In this document: one piece after another, positions 46,046 to 53,618 of the stretch
Numbering within the stretch: position 1 is the stretch's first letter
Layout of the letters: each line of letters begins with the position of its first letter
Assembly: GCA_028689055.1 (NCBI GenBank)
Contig: JAQTWZ010000004.1
Coordinates: 1,606 to 55,223 of the forward strand
DNA from: Sulfurimonas sp.
GTDB lineage: Bacteria > Campylobacterota > Campylobacteria > Campylobacterales > Sulfurimonadaceae
Direction: 5' to 3'
DNA: 53,618 nucleotides
Position numbers and translations under genes: made by a program
Notes under the pieces: generated by a model
Told to the model about the DNA's origin: nothing
The model's input: only the letters and a program-made list of their open reading frames with translations
Database searches by the model: none

Positions 46046-46380
46046 ACGGTATGTATATTCTCCTCTTTTGAAATGGACTGAATCACATCGTTTATATTGC
46101 TATTTACTCCATAAATATAGTACCCAATAACCAAAATTTGTTTAAATTTTAAATCATATTTTGCTTCAAAAGTATCGACTATTTCAGGTGTTATCTCTTT
46201 AAAGCTTACTAAAATATCAGAATTTTCATTATATTTCATACCCTGATATTCGCCTATTCCCTCATAAGTAGAACCATTATTTAGAAAAGTGATTTCAATC
46301 ACTTTTCCATCCTCTTTAATTTGAAAATTTTCACCGTATAAACTCATTACAAAAATTATAATTACAATTATTTTTTTCAT
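46009..46380 (-). CDS. Secreted inhibitor-I9/subtilase-propeptide-like protein
   Basis: A 123-residue exported protein with a signal peptide (about 1-16, ending SLYGEN). The body has alternating strands and helices, and the end ENIHTVKPNWTLRAIKY resembles the tail of subtilase propeptides (I9), which fill the protease cleft. It starts one base after the protease gene ends. Subtilases normally carry this domain in cis; here it may act in trans as folding chaperone or inhibitor. The link is inferred from fold-like pattern and position. Confidence 0.5.
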   Translation of the reverse strand: MKKIIVIIIFVMSLYGENFQIKEDGKVIEITFLNNGSTYEGIGEYQGMKYNENSDILVSFKEITPEIVDTFEAKYDLKFKQILVIGYYIYGVNSNINDVIQSISKEENIHTVKPNWTLRAIKY

Positions 46381-48372
46381 CTAATGTCCTACTATTTGAA
46401 GTTTTATAGAGTCAATGGAACCATTTTTTCCATTGTCATTTTTATCTGCGATATTGATTGTCCAAACTCCATTTGGATTTTCATCATAAAATGCTTGACT
46501 TGAAAGTCTCATTCTTATATACATCTCTTGGACAATTCCATTATCCTCTGGCATCAAATCTTTTTCATCAAGCATATTTTCTCCCTGTAAAAGTTCCGTT
46601 TTTGTCCCCGATGGTGAAGTTAAAGTAATCTGTAAATCACTCGGACGCAAATGTTTAAGAGCCTGAAAATAAACCCCTACCCACTCAACTTTTGCGATAT
46701 TAGTTACAATATTATTGGAATTAAAATCAATTCCACTACTACCAAAAGTGATATTTATAGCTGGATAAATATTTAAAATTGTGCTATTTATCTCTTTCGC
46801 TTCAGGCAAAGTTTGGAAGTTGTGACACACATCAAGCATCTCTCTAGCATCAACAACACCATATCCATAATCTACACTATGCCACAAATTCGCACTATTT
46901 TTGACCCAAGTAGGATTACTACTGTCAATTATATTGGAGGTTGTAGCTAAAAGATATTTGACATCTCTATAGGTCAAATCAGGACAAGCCTCCAAAACAA
47001 GTCCTATGATACCACTTACCATAGGAGCTGAGGCACTTGTGCCATTAAATTTTGTAGAGTATCCATTATTATTTGTAGTGGTTACTATATTGTTAGTATT
47101 TCCATCACTATCACCATAAGCAGTTACTAAAAGATTTGAGCCTTTTGAGGAATAATACGAAACAGTATCATTTTGATTGATTGAACCAACCGCGATTACA
47201 TATTGGTTGTTTGCCATATTTGAAAGATTTGAATTGCCAGTTAAAAACCTTGTATTGTCATTTTTAGAAGCCTTTGGAACTCTCGCATTTCCTCCAGCCA
47301 TCACATAAATTCTCCCTTTTCCATCTCGCAAAAGTGTTGCTCCTATTTTTGCAATATTTTCAGCATCGTAATAGTAATCAATCGAACTACCCCAACTATT
47401 GTTGGTAACTAAAATATCATTTGCACCATCTCCACTTAACCAAGCCTGCTCAAGACCTTGTAAGCCACTATGTGTGCCATTTTCATCTTCATACAAAAAA
47501 GCATAACCAACCAATTTGGAATAAGGTGCAACTCCCCGCACCCCTTTGCCATTAAATCCCCTAGCCCCTATAATACCAGCCACTTGGCTGCCGTGATTGT
47601 AGTCAGGATTCCAAGAAGTTGGGTCATTTTGTGGTGTGATAAGTTTTGGATTCCAAGAGTGATTTGCATCATAATTTTCTTTTAAATCTTCATGATTGCT
47701 TTCAAAACCATCATCAACAATTTGAATATAAGTTTGATTTATCCTTTTCCCTCCGATAGTATCTAAGCCTAATTTATCAATATACCATTGTTCATTGCGT
47801 TTGGGGTCATTACCAATAAGAGGAAAATTATTTATAAAATCATCCATTGTAGTTTTAGCAGTTGAATATGGTATAACCGCCCTATTATTTGGATCACCTA
47901 TGCTATCATTTGCATCAAGTAATTGTTTTATTTTGTCCGTTATTATAGTTTCATTTTCATCTAAACTTATCCCGATAAATTTATGGTTTTGTAGTTTTCT
48001 TACATCTAAAATCATATCTTCATCTCTGCTTGCATCTAAGCTCTGAAGCAATACCGCAATATTAATAGCCTGAATATTTGAATTATTTGTTTCCATAGAA
48101 TAAGGTGTAATGAGTGTTTGAGCCACAACTGTTCCCAAAGATAAATCTCCAAACTTAAACTCTACAGTTTCACCCTCAATATATTGATACTCACCTTTCT
48201 CATTTGTAAATCCACTTTTTGTAGTAGTTTTATAGTAAAGTCCTTGCACAGGAGAATCGATAAAAATACCCGTTTTGACTGTTTGATTATCTTCACCAGC
48301 TTCACCATTCCCACTATCTCCACAACCAATAAAAAATAAAGATAAAATACAAAATAAACTATAGAAATTCAT
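46381..48372 (-). CDS. Kexin-like subtilisin protease (S8) with P-domain, lipoprotein
   Basis: 663 residues from the ATG at 48372 (TGGTGG upstream). A lipobox ends the signal (LFFIGC). An N-terminal module (about 35-180; GIFIDSPVQGLYY, then GEYQYIEGETVEF) is the carrot-like module of surface proteins. The S8 domain (about 190-520) has Asp in IVDDGFE, His in HGSQVAGI, Asn in VTNNSWG and Ser in NGTSASAPMVSG. A C-terminal P-domain (about 540-663) follows, as in kexin/furin. Substrates would be extracellular or surface proteins. Composition is more AT-rich than the flanking genes, suggesting acquisition. No propeptide domain is evident in cis. Confidence 0.88.
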   Translation of the reverse strand: MNFYSLFCILSLFFIGCGDSGNGEAGEDNQTVKTGIFIDSPVQGLYYKTTTKSGFTNEKGEYQYIEGETVEFKFGDLSLGTVVAQTLITPYSMETNNSNIQAINIAVLLQSLDASRDEDMILDVRKLQNHKFIGISLDENETIITDKIKQLLDANDSIGDPNNRAVIPYSTAKTTMDDFINNFPLIGNDPKRNEQWYIDKLGLDTIGGKRINQTYIQIVDDGFESNHEDLKENYDANHSWNPKLITPQNDPTSWNPDYNHGSQVAGIIGARGFNGKGVRGVAPYSKLVGYAFLYEDENGTHSGLQGLEQAWLSGDGANDILVTNNSWGSSIDYYYDAENIAKIGATLLRDGKGRIYVMAGGNARVPKASKNDNTRFLTGNSNLSNMANNQYVIAVGSINQNDTVSYYSSKGSNLLVTAYGDSDGNTNNIVTTTNNNGYSTKFNGTSASAPMVSGIIGLVLEACPDLTYRDVKYLLATTSNIIDSSNPTWVKNSANLWHSVDYGYGVVDAREMLDVCHNFQTLPEAKEINSTILNIYPAINITFGSSGIDFNSNNIVTNIAKVEWVGVYFQALKHLRPSDLQITLTSPSGTKTELLQGENMLDEKDLMPEDNGIVQEMYIRMRLSSQAFYDENPNGVWTINIADKNDNGKNGSIDSIKLQIVGH

Positions 48373-48601
48373 ACAAAATACCACCAATAAATTAAATAGC
48401 TTTATCCACGCAACTAACTGCCATCAAACTGTTTCATTGTAACATATTCAACATTAGACACTTTGTAGGTTGATGTTTATATTTCTAAATTGACATTTAC
48501 TGCATGATGAAAAAACAAGCAAAACATGTTTCCTACTTATGATACAATCTTTCCAAATATAACATATTTTATTTAGCGTTTTTACTACAAAGGATTTCAA
48601 A

Positions 48602-49402
48602 ATGTGGCTACAGACGAGCTGCGATTTTACATTTGAGATAACTGTTCCGACACCTTTTGTGCTCATGTTGCGTCCTCGAAGCAATGTTTCGCAGTGGATT
48701 GCTTACGAAAAATACAAAGTGGTTCCGAGTGTTCCTGTCTTTGAGTTTACGGATATTTACGGCAACCTTTGCCAGCGACTCATCGCTCCCGTAGGAGACT
48801 TCGCTATCTATACCACTGCCAAAGTCATGACGGCTGATGTTGTAGAAGAAGCTCCCGGTGCGCCTTTTGTACCTATAGAAAATCTGCCTGATTCTGCACT
48901 TATTTATCTGCTTCCGAGCCGTTACTGTGAGTCGGAGCGCTTTAGTGCTATGGCTATGGAGATCACGGCAGATGCGCTTTTGGGCTACGATCAGGTGAGC
49001 GCCATCACAAACTGGGTACGCAACAATATCCGTTTTGAGTCCTATGACTCACACGTCCATGTCTCAGCTGCAGAGGTAAACGCAAGACAATCAGGCGTAT
49101 GCCGTGATCTTGCTCACCTAGCCATCGCGCTGTGTCGCAGTTTGAGTATTCCGGCGCGTATGGTTGTTGGATATCTTCACGGCCTAGAACCTATGGATCT
49201 TCATGCTTGGTTTGAAGTCTATGTAGGTGATCGTTGGTATGCTTTTGACGCGACCCAAGCTGAGATGCGTGCGGGTTATGTTATCATAGGCTACGGACGG
49301 GATGCGGCGGATGTCGCAGTATATAACCAATACGGTCCAGCACTCTATCCCATCTCCCAAACTGTGCGTGTACTGCAGATAAGTGACAATAGCTCTACCT
49401 AA
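48602..49402 (+). CDS. Transglutaminase-like cysteine peptidase-fold protein
   Basis: A 266-residue cytoplasmic protein. An N-terminal beta-rich domain (about 1-120) precedes a transglutaminase core. The triad is Cys in QSGVCRDLAH, His in DLHAWFEVYV and Asp in AFDATQ. Bacterial members act as proteases, amidases or peptide-ligase-like enzymes; the substrate is not known. AAAGGA lies before the ATG. It is followed after 9 bp by a second member, so the pair is probably an operon. Confidence 0.8.
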   Translation: MWLQTSCDFTFEITVPTPFVLMLRPRSNVSQWIAYEKYKVVPSVPVFEFTDIYGNLCQRLIAPVGDFAIYTTAKVMTADVVEEAPGAPFVPIENLPDSALIYLLPSRYCESERFSAMAMEITADALLGYDQVSAITNWVRNNIRFESYDSHVHVSAAEVNARQSGVCRDLAHLAIALCRSLSIPARMVVGYLHGLEPMDLHAWFEVYVGDRWYAFDATQAEMRAGYVIIGYGRDAADVAVYNQYGPALYPISQTVRVLQISDNSST

Positions 49403-49411
49403 GGATATGCC

Positions 49412-50263
49412 ATGCCCCGCTACAAAATCATCCATCGAACTTACTACAACTATAGTGATTTTGTACAGCTAGGGAGACATAGTCTGCGTTTACGCCCACG
49501 CGAAAATTATGAGCTTCATGTCAACTCTTTTACCTTAAAAATAGTCCCCCAAGCAAAACTTTTTTGGCATCGGGATGTTGAGGGAAATTCTGTAGCTATT
49601 GCAAATTTTGAAGCAAATACGCAACAGCTTTTTATAGAGAGTGAAGTGATACTTGAGCAGTTCAACGAGTCACCACTCAACTTTTTAGTCGCAGATTACG
49701 CGCTTTCTTACCCCTTTGTCTATGAAGCAGAGGAGAGATTTCTTCTGAGTGCTTATATGCTTTTGCCCCAAGAGACAACACGCACCCTGCTCAATGAGTG
49801 GATATTTAATGTCTATAAATCAAACGAACCTGTACAAACTTACACGCTACTTCAGAATTTGACAGCTCATATCTATAAAACGCTGCGTTATCAAGCCAGA
49901 GAAGAAGAGGGCGTGCAAAGTGTCGAAGAGACGCTCTCTCTTGGCTCAGGCTCATGTCGTGATTTTGCGCTGCTTTTGATGGAGGCTGTCAAATGTTTGG
50001 GATTGGCTGCGCGTTTTGTGAGCGGTTATCTTTATGCGCCACTGATGGCTTCAGAAGTCGGTTCTACCCATGCTTGGGCTGAAGTTTACATTCCCGGAGC
50101 AGGGTGGAGAGGATTTGATCCGACTATAGGAAACATCGTCGGAAGAGATCATATCCCCGTAGCAGTCTCAAGACTTCCTGAGTCTGTTCCTCCGATATCG
50201 GGTACTTTTGCAGGCGTAGCAACATCGACTTTAGACGTCGGAGTCTGGGTTTCTCAGATATAG
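49412..50263 (+). CDS. Transglutaminase-like protein with N-terminal beta domain
   Basis: A 283-residue protein beginning with the conserved bacterial transglutaminase N-domain (YKIIHRTYYNYSDFVQLGRH, then LRPREN). The core has Cys in GSCRDFALLLMEA, His in THAWAEVYIPG and Asp in GFDPTIGN. Pairs of such genes often neighbour circularly permuted ATP-grasp (DUF403/DUF404) genes in peptide-forming clusters; none is seen here. It ends 3 bp from the convergent modC. Confidence 0.82.
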   Translation: MPRYKIIHRTYYNYSDFVQLGRHSLRLRPRENYELHVNSFTLKIVPQAKLFWHRDVEGNSVAIANFEANTQQLFIESEVILEQFNESPLNFLVADYALSYPFVYEAEERFLLSAYMLLPQETTRTLLNEWIFNVYKSNEPVQTYTLLQNLTAHIYKTLRYQAREEEGVQSVEETLSLGSGSCRDFALLLMEAVKCLGLAARFVSGYLYAPLMASEVGSTHAWAEVYIPGAGWRGFDPTIGNIVGRDHIPVAVSRLPESVPPISGTFAGVATSTLDVGVWVSQI

Positions 50264-50266
50264 ATT

Positions 50267-51121
50267 TTAGATTTTGCTCAGTGAAGGCGAAAATGCTTTT
50301 GTGCTCACTTGTACCCGTTCGCCTACTCTAAAACGCAGTGCTTCTTCTTCGTCGATGACCACTTCGACTATCTGTTGCCCGATGGCTACGATAGCGATAT
50401 AGATGACATCTGATTTGAGTATCTCAAGCAATTCACCCGTGAGAGAGAACTTTTGTGAACCCTGCGTTTTGAGCAAAAGCTCTTTTGGAGAAGCGTCATG
50501 GATGATTTTGCCGTGACTTAGTTCGATAACACGGTTGGCCAATCTATATATTTCACTGGGGTCGTGGCTGACCATGATAGTTGTTGTGCCAAACTCTTTG
50601 TGAAGGGTGAGGATATCGTGCTGGAGTTTTGTACGCATGAGCGGATCGAGTGCGGAGAGCGGCTCATCCATGAGCAGGAGTTTTGGACGGCGCATAAATG
50701 CACGGCAGAGGGAAACTCTCTGTTTTTGTCCGCCGCTGAGGCTGTTTGGCAGACGATGTGCCAGCTCTTTGAGTTGTGTGAGTTCCAACAAATGAGAGGC
50801 AAGTTTTTTGTCATTTGCGGCAAAAAGAAGATTCTCAGCAACGCTCATGTTGGCAAAAAGTGCATAATCCTGAAATACAAAACCAAGCCCGCGTTTTTGC
50901 GGTGGTAGGAAAGTTTTGTTGCACAACCAAGTCTCACCGCCGACTTCTATCTCACCGTTTGCTTCTTCAAGCCCCGCTAAGATACGCAAAAGTGTTGTTT
51001 TACCGCTTCCGCTAGGACCTGAGATGGCTACAAATTGATGTTCTTTGATATGAAACGCAACATCAAGTTCCATATTTCCAAGATTGCCGTGAAGCGTTTT
51101 TTGTATGTTTATGTGAAGCAT
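50267..51121 (-). CDS. modC: Molybdate ABC transporter ATP-binding protein
   Basis: A 284-residue ABC ATPase: Walker A GPSGSGKTTLLR, signature NSLSGGQKQRVSLCRA, Walker B LLLMDEPLSALD, switch VSHDPSE. A C-terminal Mop/TOBE-type domain (about 225-284) can bind molybdate, as in regulatory ModC. It is shorter than E. coli ModC (352 residues), with a single TOBE unit. Its start overlaps the modB stop by one base. Confidence 0.88.
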   Translation of the reverse strand: MLHINIQKTLHGNLGNMELDVAFHIKEHQFVAISGPSGSGKTTLLRILAGLEEANGEIEVGGETWLCNKTFLPPQKRGLGFVFQDYALFANMSVAENLLFAANDKKLASHLLELTQLKELAHRLPNSLSGGQKQRVSLCRAFMRRPKLLLMDEPLSALDPLMRTKLQHDILTLHKEFGTTTIMVSHDPSEIYRLANRVIELSHGKIIHDASPKELLLKTQGSQKFSLTGELLEILKSDVIYIAIVAIGQQIVEVVIDEEEALRFRVGERVQVSTKAFSPSLSKI

Positions 51122-51804
51122 CAGGCGACTCCTATGCGTTTGTTGTAGCGCAGATTGAAGATATAAACGCCGAGTAAAACCAAAAAGCTCAGAGTGAGCA
51201 TGATGGCGCTGTAAATATGCGCATGCGTGTAGTCCATAATCTCCACAAACTCATAGATAGCCACAGAAGCTACTTTGGTCTCACCCTCTATCGAACCGCC
51301 CACCATGAGCACCACGCCAAACTCTCCGACGGTGTGCGCAAAGGTGATGATGAGTGCCGTGATAAGTGCGGGTTTGATATTTGGAAGGGCTACAAACGCA
51401 AGTGTCTGTAGTTTGCTTTTTCCAGCGATATAAGAGGCTTCGAGCATATTTTTGTTGAGTGATTCAAAGCCGCTTTGAAGCGGTTGCACCATAAAAGGAA
51501 AAGAGTAAAAACAGCTAGCAATAACAAGTCCTGTAAAGTTGAAGACGAGTTTGACTCCAAAAGTCTCATCAAAAAACGCACCGATCGGCGAGTTGTACGA
51601 AAGTGCGTAGAGGATATAAAAACCAAGCACGGACGGGGGCAAAACGATAGGCAGTGAAACCACGGCTTCGACAAAAGGTTTGCAGCGGCATTTTGTCTGA
51701 CTCAGCCACCAACTCACGGGCAGGGCAATAAGAAAGAGGATAAATGTCGTAATGGCTGCAAGTTTGAACGAGAGTAAAAAAGGTCCAAAATCAAGTTCGC
51801 TCAT
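51121..51804 (-). CDS. modB: Molybdate ABC transporter permease
   Basis: A 227-residue permease with about five hydrophobic segments. The EAA loop that contacts ModC is visible as EASYIAGKSKLQTLAFVALP. ALPVSWWLSQTKCRCKPFVEA and PIVLPPSVLGFY are typical of ModB. It overlaps modD by 4 bp. Confidence 0.9.
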   Translation of the reverse strand: MSELDFGPFLLSFKLAAITTFILFLIALPVSWWLSQTKCRCKPFVEAVVSLPIVLPPSVLGFYILYALSYNSPIGAFFDETFGVKLVFNFTGLVIASCFYSFPFMVQPLQSGFESLNKNMLEASYIAGKSKLQTLAFVALPNIKPALITALIITFAHTVGEFGVVLMVGGSIEGETKVASVAIYEFVEIMDYTHAHIYSAIMLTLSFLVLLGVYIFNLRYNKRIGVA

Positions 51805-52643
51805 CTGTGCTCCAGTGCGCTTGTAAGGTCTGCCATTGGGGATTGGTAGAGTGCGCTTGTGACGATGGCATCTATGCCTGTTTGTGCAAACGCAGCTGCG
51901 TTTTGGGCGTTGATACCTCCGGCGGCGATGATAGTTGCGTTTGGATAGTGTATGTTTTTGTACTTTACTATTGCTTCAAGCGTTTGCACATCACACTTGT
52001 CTATCTGCAAAACATCGGCTCCAAGAGAGAGCATCTCTTTTGCATCTTCAAGGCTATGTGACTCAATGACGAGTTTTTTTTCTGTGCAGTGAGACTTTAG
52101 CTCCAATATCGCTTCTCTAAACGCAGCTGCGTTTTCATAGAGTGAGCGGTGTTGCGGGAAGATGAGAATGCTCTCCGAGAGACCCAAACGATGCGGTAAA
52201 ACACCGCCGCAAAGCAGTGCACGGATAGAAAATCGCTTTGCAAAAGGATGGCTTTTTCGTGTTGTAAGTATTTGGATTTTTGGATTGGCACTTTTTGCGG
52301 TTTCGAGCATTTTGGCTGCGTTTGTAGCCATACCGCAGGCATATTCAAGAAGTATTTGTGAAACTCTCCAAGCTTCATGAACAGCCTCATGAGCACCACA
52401 AAAAGTGAGTAAAACTTCACCTCTCATGAGCCGCGTTTTTGAAGGTGCAAAGCTGAGAACTTCACAACCTAAGAGTTCGGCTATCCGAGCAGCTTCTTCG
52501 CTGCAGGCACAGATAATATCTTCACGGGTGCTGATACAGAGAGTGACTTGTCGCTTTGGCAGTGCCAACATATGGGTTGTGAGGTCAAAATAAGGCAGAT
52601 CTTCACGGATATATTCCCAAAGTTCGATGTCGTTTAGTCGCAT
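51801..52643 (-). CDS. modD: ModD, nicotinate-nucleotide pyrophosphorylase homologue of the mod operon
   Basis: A 280-residue NadC-like protein. DLTTHMLAL opens the NadC fold, TTRKSHPFAKRFSIRA is the substrate-binding segment (NadC has TRKTxPGLR), and IAAGGINAQNAAAF closes the barrel. Presence inside the mod cluster and the altered TRK-x-HPFAK motif identify ModD, whose exact reaction is unsettled. Two codon stretches encoding Asn-Ala-Ala-Ala-Phe contain the palindrome AAACGCAGCTGCGTTT. It overlaps the TOBE gene by 10 bp. Confidence 0.85.
   Translation of the reverse strand: MRLNDIELWEYIREDLPYFDLTTHMLALPKRQVTLCISTREDIICACSEEAARIAELLGCEVLSFAPSKTRLMRGEVLLTFCGAHEAVHEAWRVSQILLEYACGMATNAAKMLETAKSANPKIQILTTRKSHPFAKRFSIRALLCGGVLPHRLGLSESILIFPQHRSLYENAAAFREAILELKSHCTEKKLVIESHSLEDAKEMLSLGADVLQIDKCDVQTLEAIVKYKNIHYPNATIIAAGGINAQNAAAFAQTGIDAIVTSALYQSPMADLTSALEHR
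51888..52134. repeat. Two palindromic double copies of the AAACGCAG motif
   Basis: AAACGCAGCTGCGTTT occurs at 51888-51903 and again at 52119-52134, 231 bp apart inside modD. Each is two 8-mers AAACGCAG meeting head to head. Both encode the same Asn-Ala-Ala-Ala-Phe on the minus strand in unrelated positions of the protein. Confidence 0.85.
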
Positions 52644-53053
52644 TTTGTCTCACTTGTTGGAAAAATTTTGATGATAGAGAGATCACTTGCTTTGATGAGT
52701 GCGATAATATTTTGCTGCTCATGAAGTCCCATCTTAAGAGCAGAAGCTTTTGTGATAACACTTCGCAAAAGGCACTCACCAAAACGCAGCCTCACACTGC
52801 ATAAAAGTGTACCCATCTCCAAAGATTCGATGTTACAGGGGAGTTGGTTTGAGATACTCAACTCTCCTTGTATGGACGAGGCTAGGGAGATATTGGAAGA
52901 TTTGACACCAAGAAGTACCTCTGAACCTAGGGAAAGAGGCAAATTGAGCCCAAGCGCCATGAGCCGCATTGTCTGAGTATTGGCATCAAAAGAGAGTACG
53001 CTGAGGTTATCGCTGCTTTGTATGTCGGTGATTTTTGCGCGGATTTCATTCAT
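52634..53053 (-). CDS. Molybdate-binding tandem TOBE (Mop-like) protein
   Basis: A 139-residue protein made of two TOBE/Mop repeats (about 1-67 and 70-135), without the ModE HTH. Free-standing Mop proteins bind and buffer molybdate in the cytoplasm. It lies between modA and modD, overlapping modA by 8 bp and modD by 10 bp. The repeats are divergent (GSEVLLGVKSSNISLAS in the first), so metal binding is likely but not certain. Confidence 0.75.
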   Translation of the reverse strand: MNEIRAKITDIQSSDNLSVLSFDANTQTMRLMALGLNLPLSLGSEVLLGVKSSNISLASSIQGELSISNQLPCNIESLEMGTLLCSVRLRFGECLLRSVITKASALKMGLHEQQNIIALIKASDLSIIKIFPTSETKCD

Positions 53054-53618
53054 GGACGATATACCCGTAGCGTCGCAATATCTCTTTTGCTTTGGCGCTC
53101 ATGATAAAGTCATAAAAATCTTTATACTCTTGCGAATCCCCTGCATATTTGAGTAAAACTATCCCTTGATCTATCGGCGCATACAAAGAAGAATCGACGC
53201 TTGCCCAGTGGATATTTTCTTTGTACTGCGCCATTTTTGGGCTATAAAGAGAGGATTTTGCGATGAGTCCTATCTGTGTGGCGGTCACCGTATAGGAGAC
53301 GGTTTGTGAGATAGACTCTGCAAAAACGAGCTTCTTTTTGATATTTTCATAGACGCCGCTTTTGTGCATCGCTTCGATAGCTGCGATACCATAAGGGGCT
53401 GTTTTTGGGTTTGCTACGGCTATTTTTTCTATAGCTGCATCTTCTAAAAGCTGCATCCCTTTGGTGTAATCCTGAGGTTTTACACTCAAAAATGCAAGAG
53501 CGCCCTGTGCGTACATGAGCGGTTTTGTCGTGGCAATATTTTCTTTGTAAAGTGCTTCAGGATAGAACATATCCGCGGACATAAAGATGCCGTAAGGCGC
53601 GCCGTTTTTGATCTGCGC
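53046..53618 (-). CDS. modA: Molybdate ABC transporter substrate-binding protein (5' end outside window)
   Basis: 191 codons of the C-terminal part. The frame is open to the window edge, so the signal peptide and first part are missing. AQIKNGAPYGIFMSADMFYP, LALF-type linker positions (GALAFLSV), the VANPKTAPYG segment that contacts molybdate, and the ending AKEILRRYGYIVHE are all ModA-like. It is the first gene of the modA-TOBE-modD-modB-modC unit. Confidence 0.88.
   Translation of the reverse strand, partial: AQIKNGAPYGIFMSADMFYPEALYKENIATTKPLMYAQGALAFLSVKPQDYTKGMQLLEDAAIEKIAVANPKTAPYGIAAIEAMHKSGVYENIKKKLVFAESISQTVSYTVTATQIGLIAKSSLYSPKMAQYKENIHWASVDSSLYAPIDQGIVLLKYAGDSQEYKDFYDFIMSAKAKEILRRYGYIVHE

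Noticed and set aside
53583-53618. Start of modA at the ATG 53580-53582
   Set aside because: The frame stays open to the window edge with ModA-like residues (NGAPYGIFMSADM), so that ATG is internal.

Overview
The window looks like a chromosomal segment of a Campylobacterota (Epsilonproteobacteria) bacterium of the Sulfurimonas/Sulfuricurvum type. The grounds are the gene families rather than any database search: a Wolinella-like frdCAB di-haem fumarate reductase, an FlgR-type sigma-54 activator with no DNA-binding domain, an LPP20-type lipoprotein, a CZB-domain chemoreceptor, a gyrase A with Thr-85 at the resistance position, and AT-rich genes with extended -10 promoters.

Layout. 1-2.2 kb: end of a surface repeat protein, a scarred region with an orphan RelB/DinJ antitoxin and a duplicated tonB 3' end, then tonB. 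2.3-5.5 kb: ammonium uptake, with two amt genes and PII; both amt promoters carry the same 17-bp dyad. 5.6-13.8 kb: housekeeping block gyrA, LPP20-like protein, flgR, asd, yqhA, hemE, radical SAM gene, then tRNA-Asn. 13.9-20.5 kb: a 6.6-kb integrative element in tRNA-Asn bounded by 17-bp att repeats. It carries an integrase, a HUH rolling-circle Rep, a small ssDNA-binding-like protein and, as cargo, a translationally coupled ABC-type ATPase plus TOPRIM/DUF4276-like pair with a DUF6166-like HTH protein. This is the best candidate for an undescribed (probably anti-phage) system. 20.7-27.3 kb: bioD, pyrB, pabB, a histidine kinase, tal, pilT. 27.4-28.7 kb: a scarred patch with a nonsense-interrupted gene, a C9 tract and a Crp/Fnr regulator. 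28.8-34.4 kb: DUF445 protein, then a zinc cluster (NicO/DUF1007 exporter, znuBCA, divergent zur-like gene, ribA) with a Zur-like box in the divergent promoter. 34.5-41 kb: RND pump, rhodanese, chemoreceptor. 41.1-46 kb: frdCAB and gdhA. 46-48.4 kb: a kexin-like lipoprotein protease with a separately encoded I9-like propeptide protein, probably acquired. 48.6-53.6 kb: two transglutaminase-like genes facing a mod (molybdate) operon whose modA runs off the window.

Across all ancestral-looking genes the 8-mer AAACGCAR (YTGCGTTT on the other strand) recurs about 85-90 times by eye, roughly ten-fold above base-composition expectation and in all reading frames. It is sparse in the tRNA-Asn island and the protease region. 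It behaves like a DNA-uptake or Chi-like sequence and is, with the ATPase/TOPRIM operon, the most unusual signal here.

All calls were made by reading translated sequence and motifs; no alignment or search was run.
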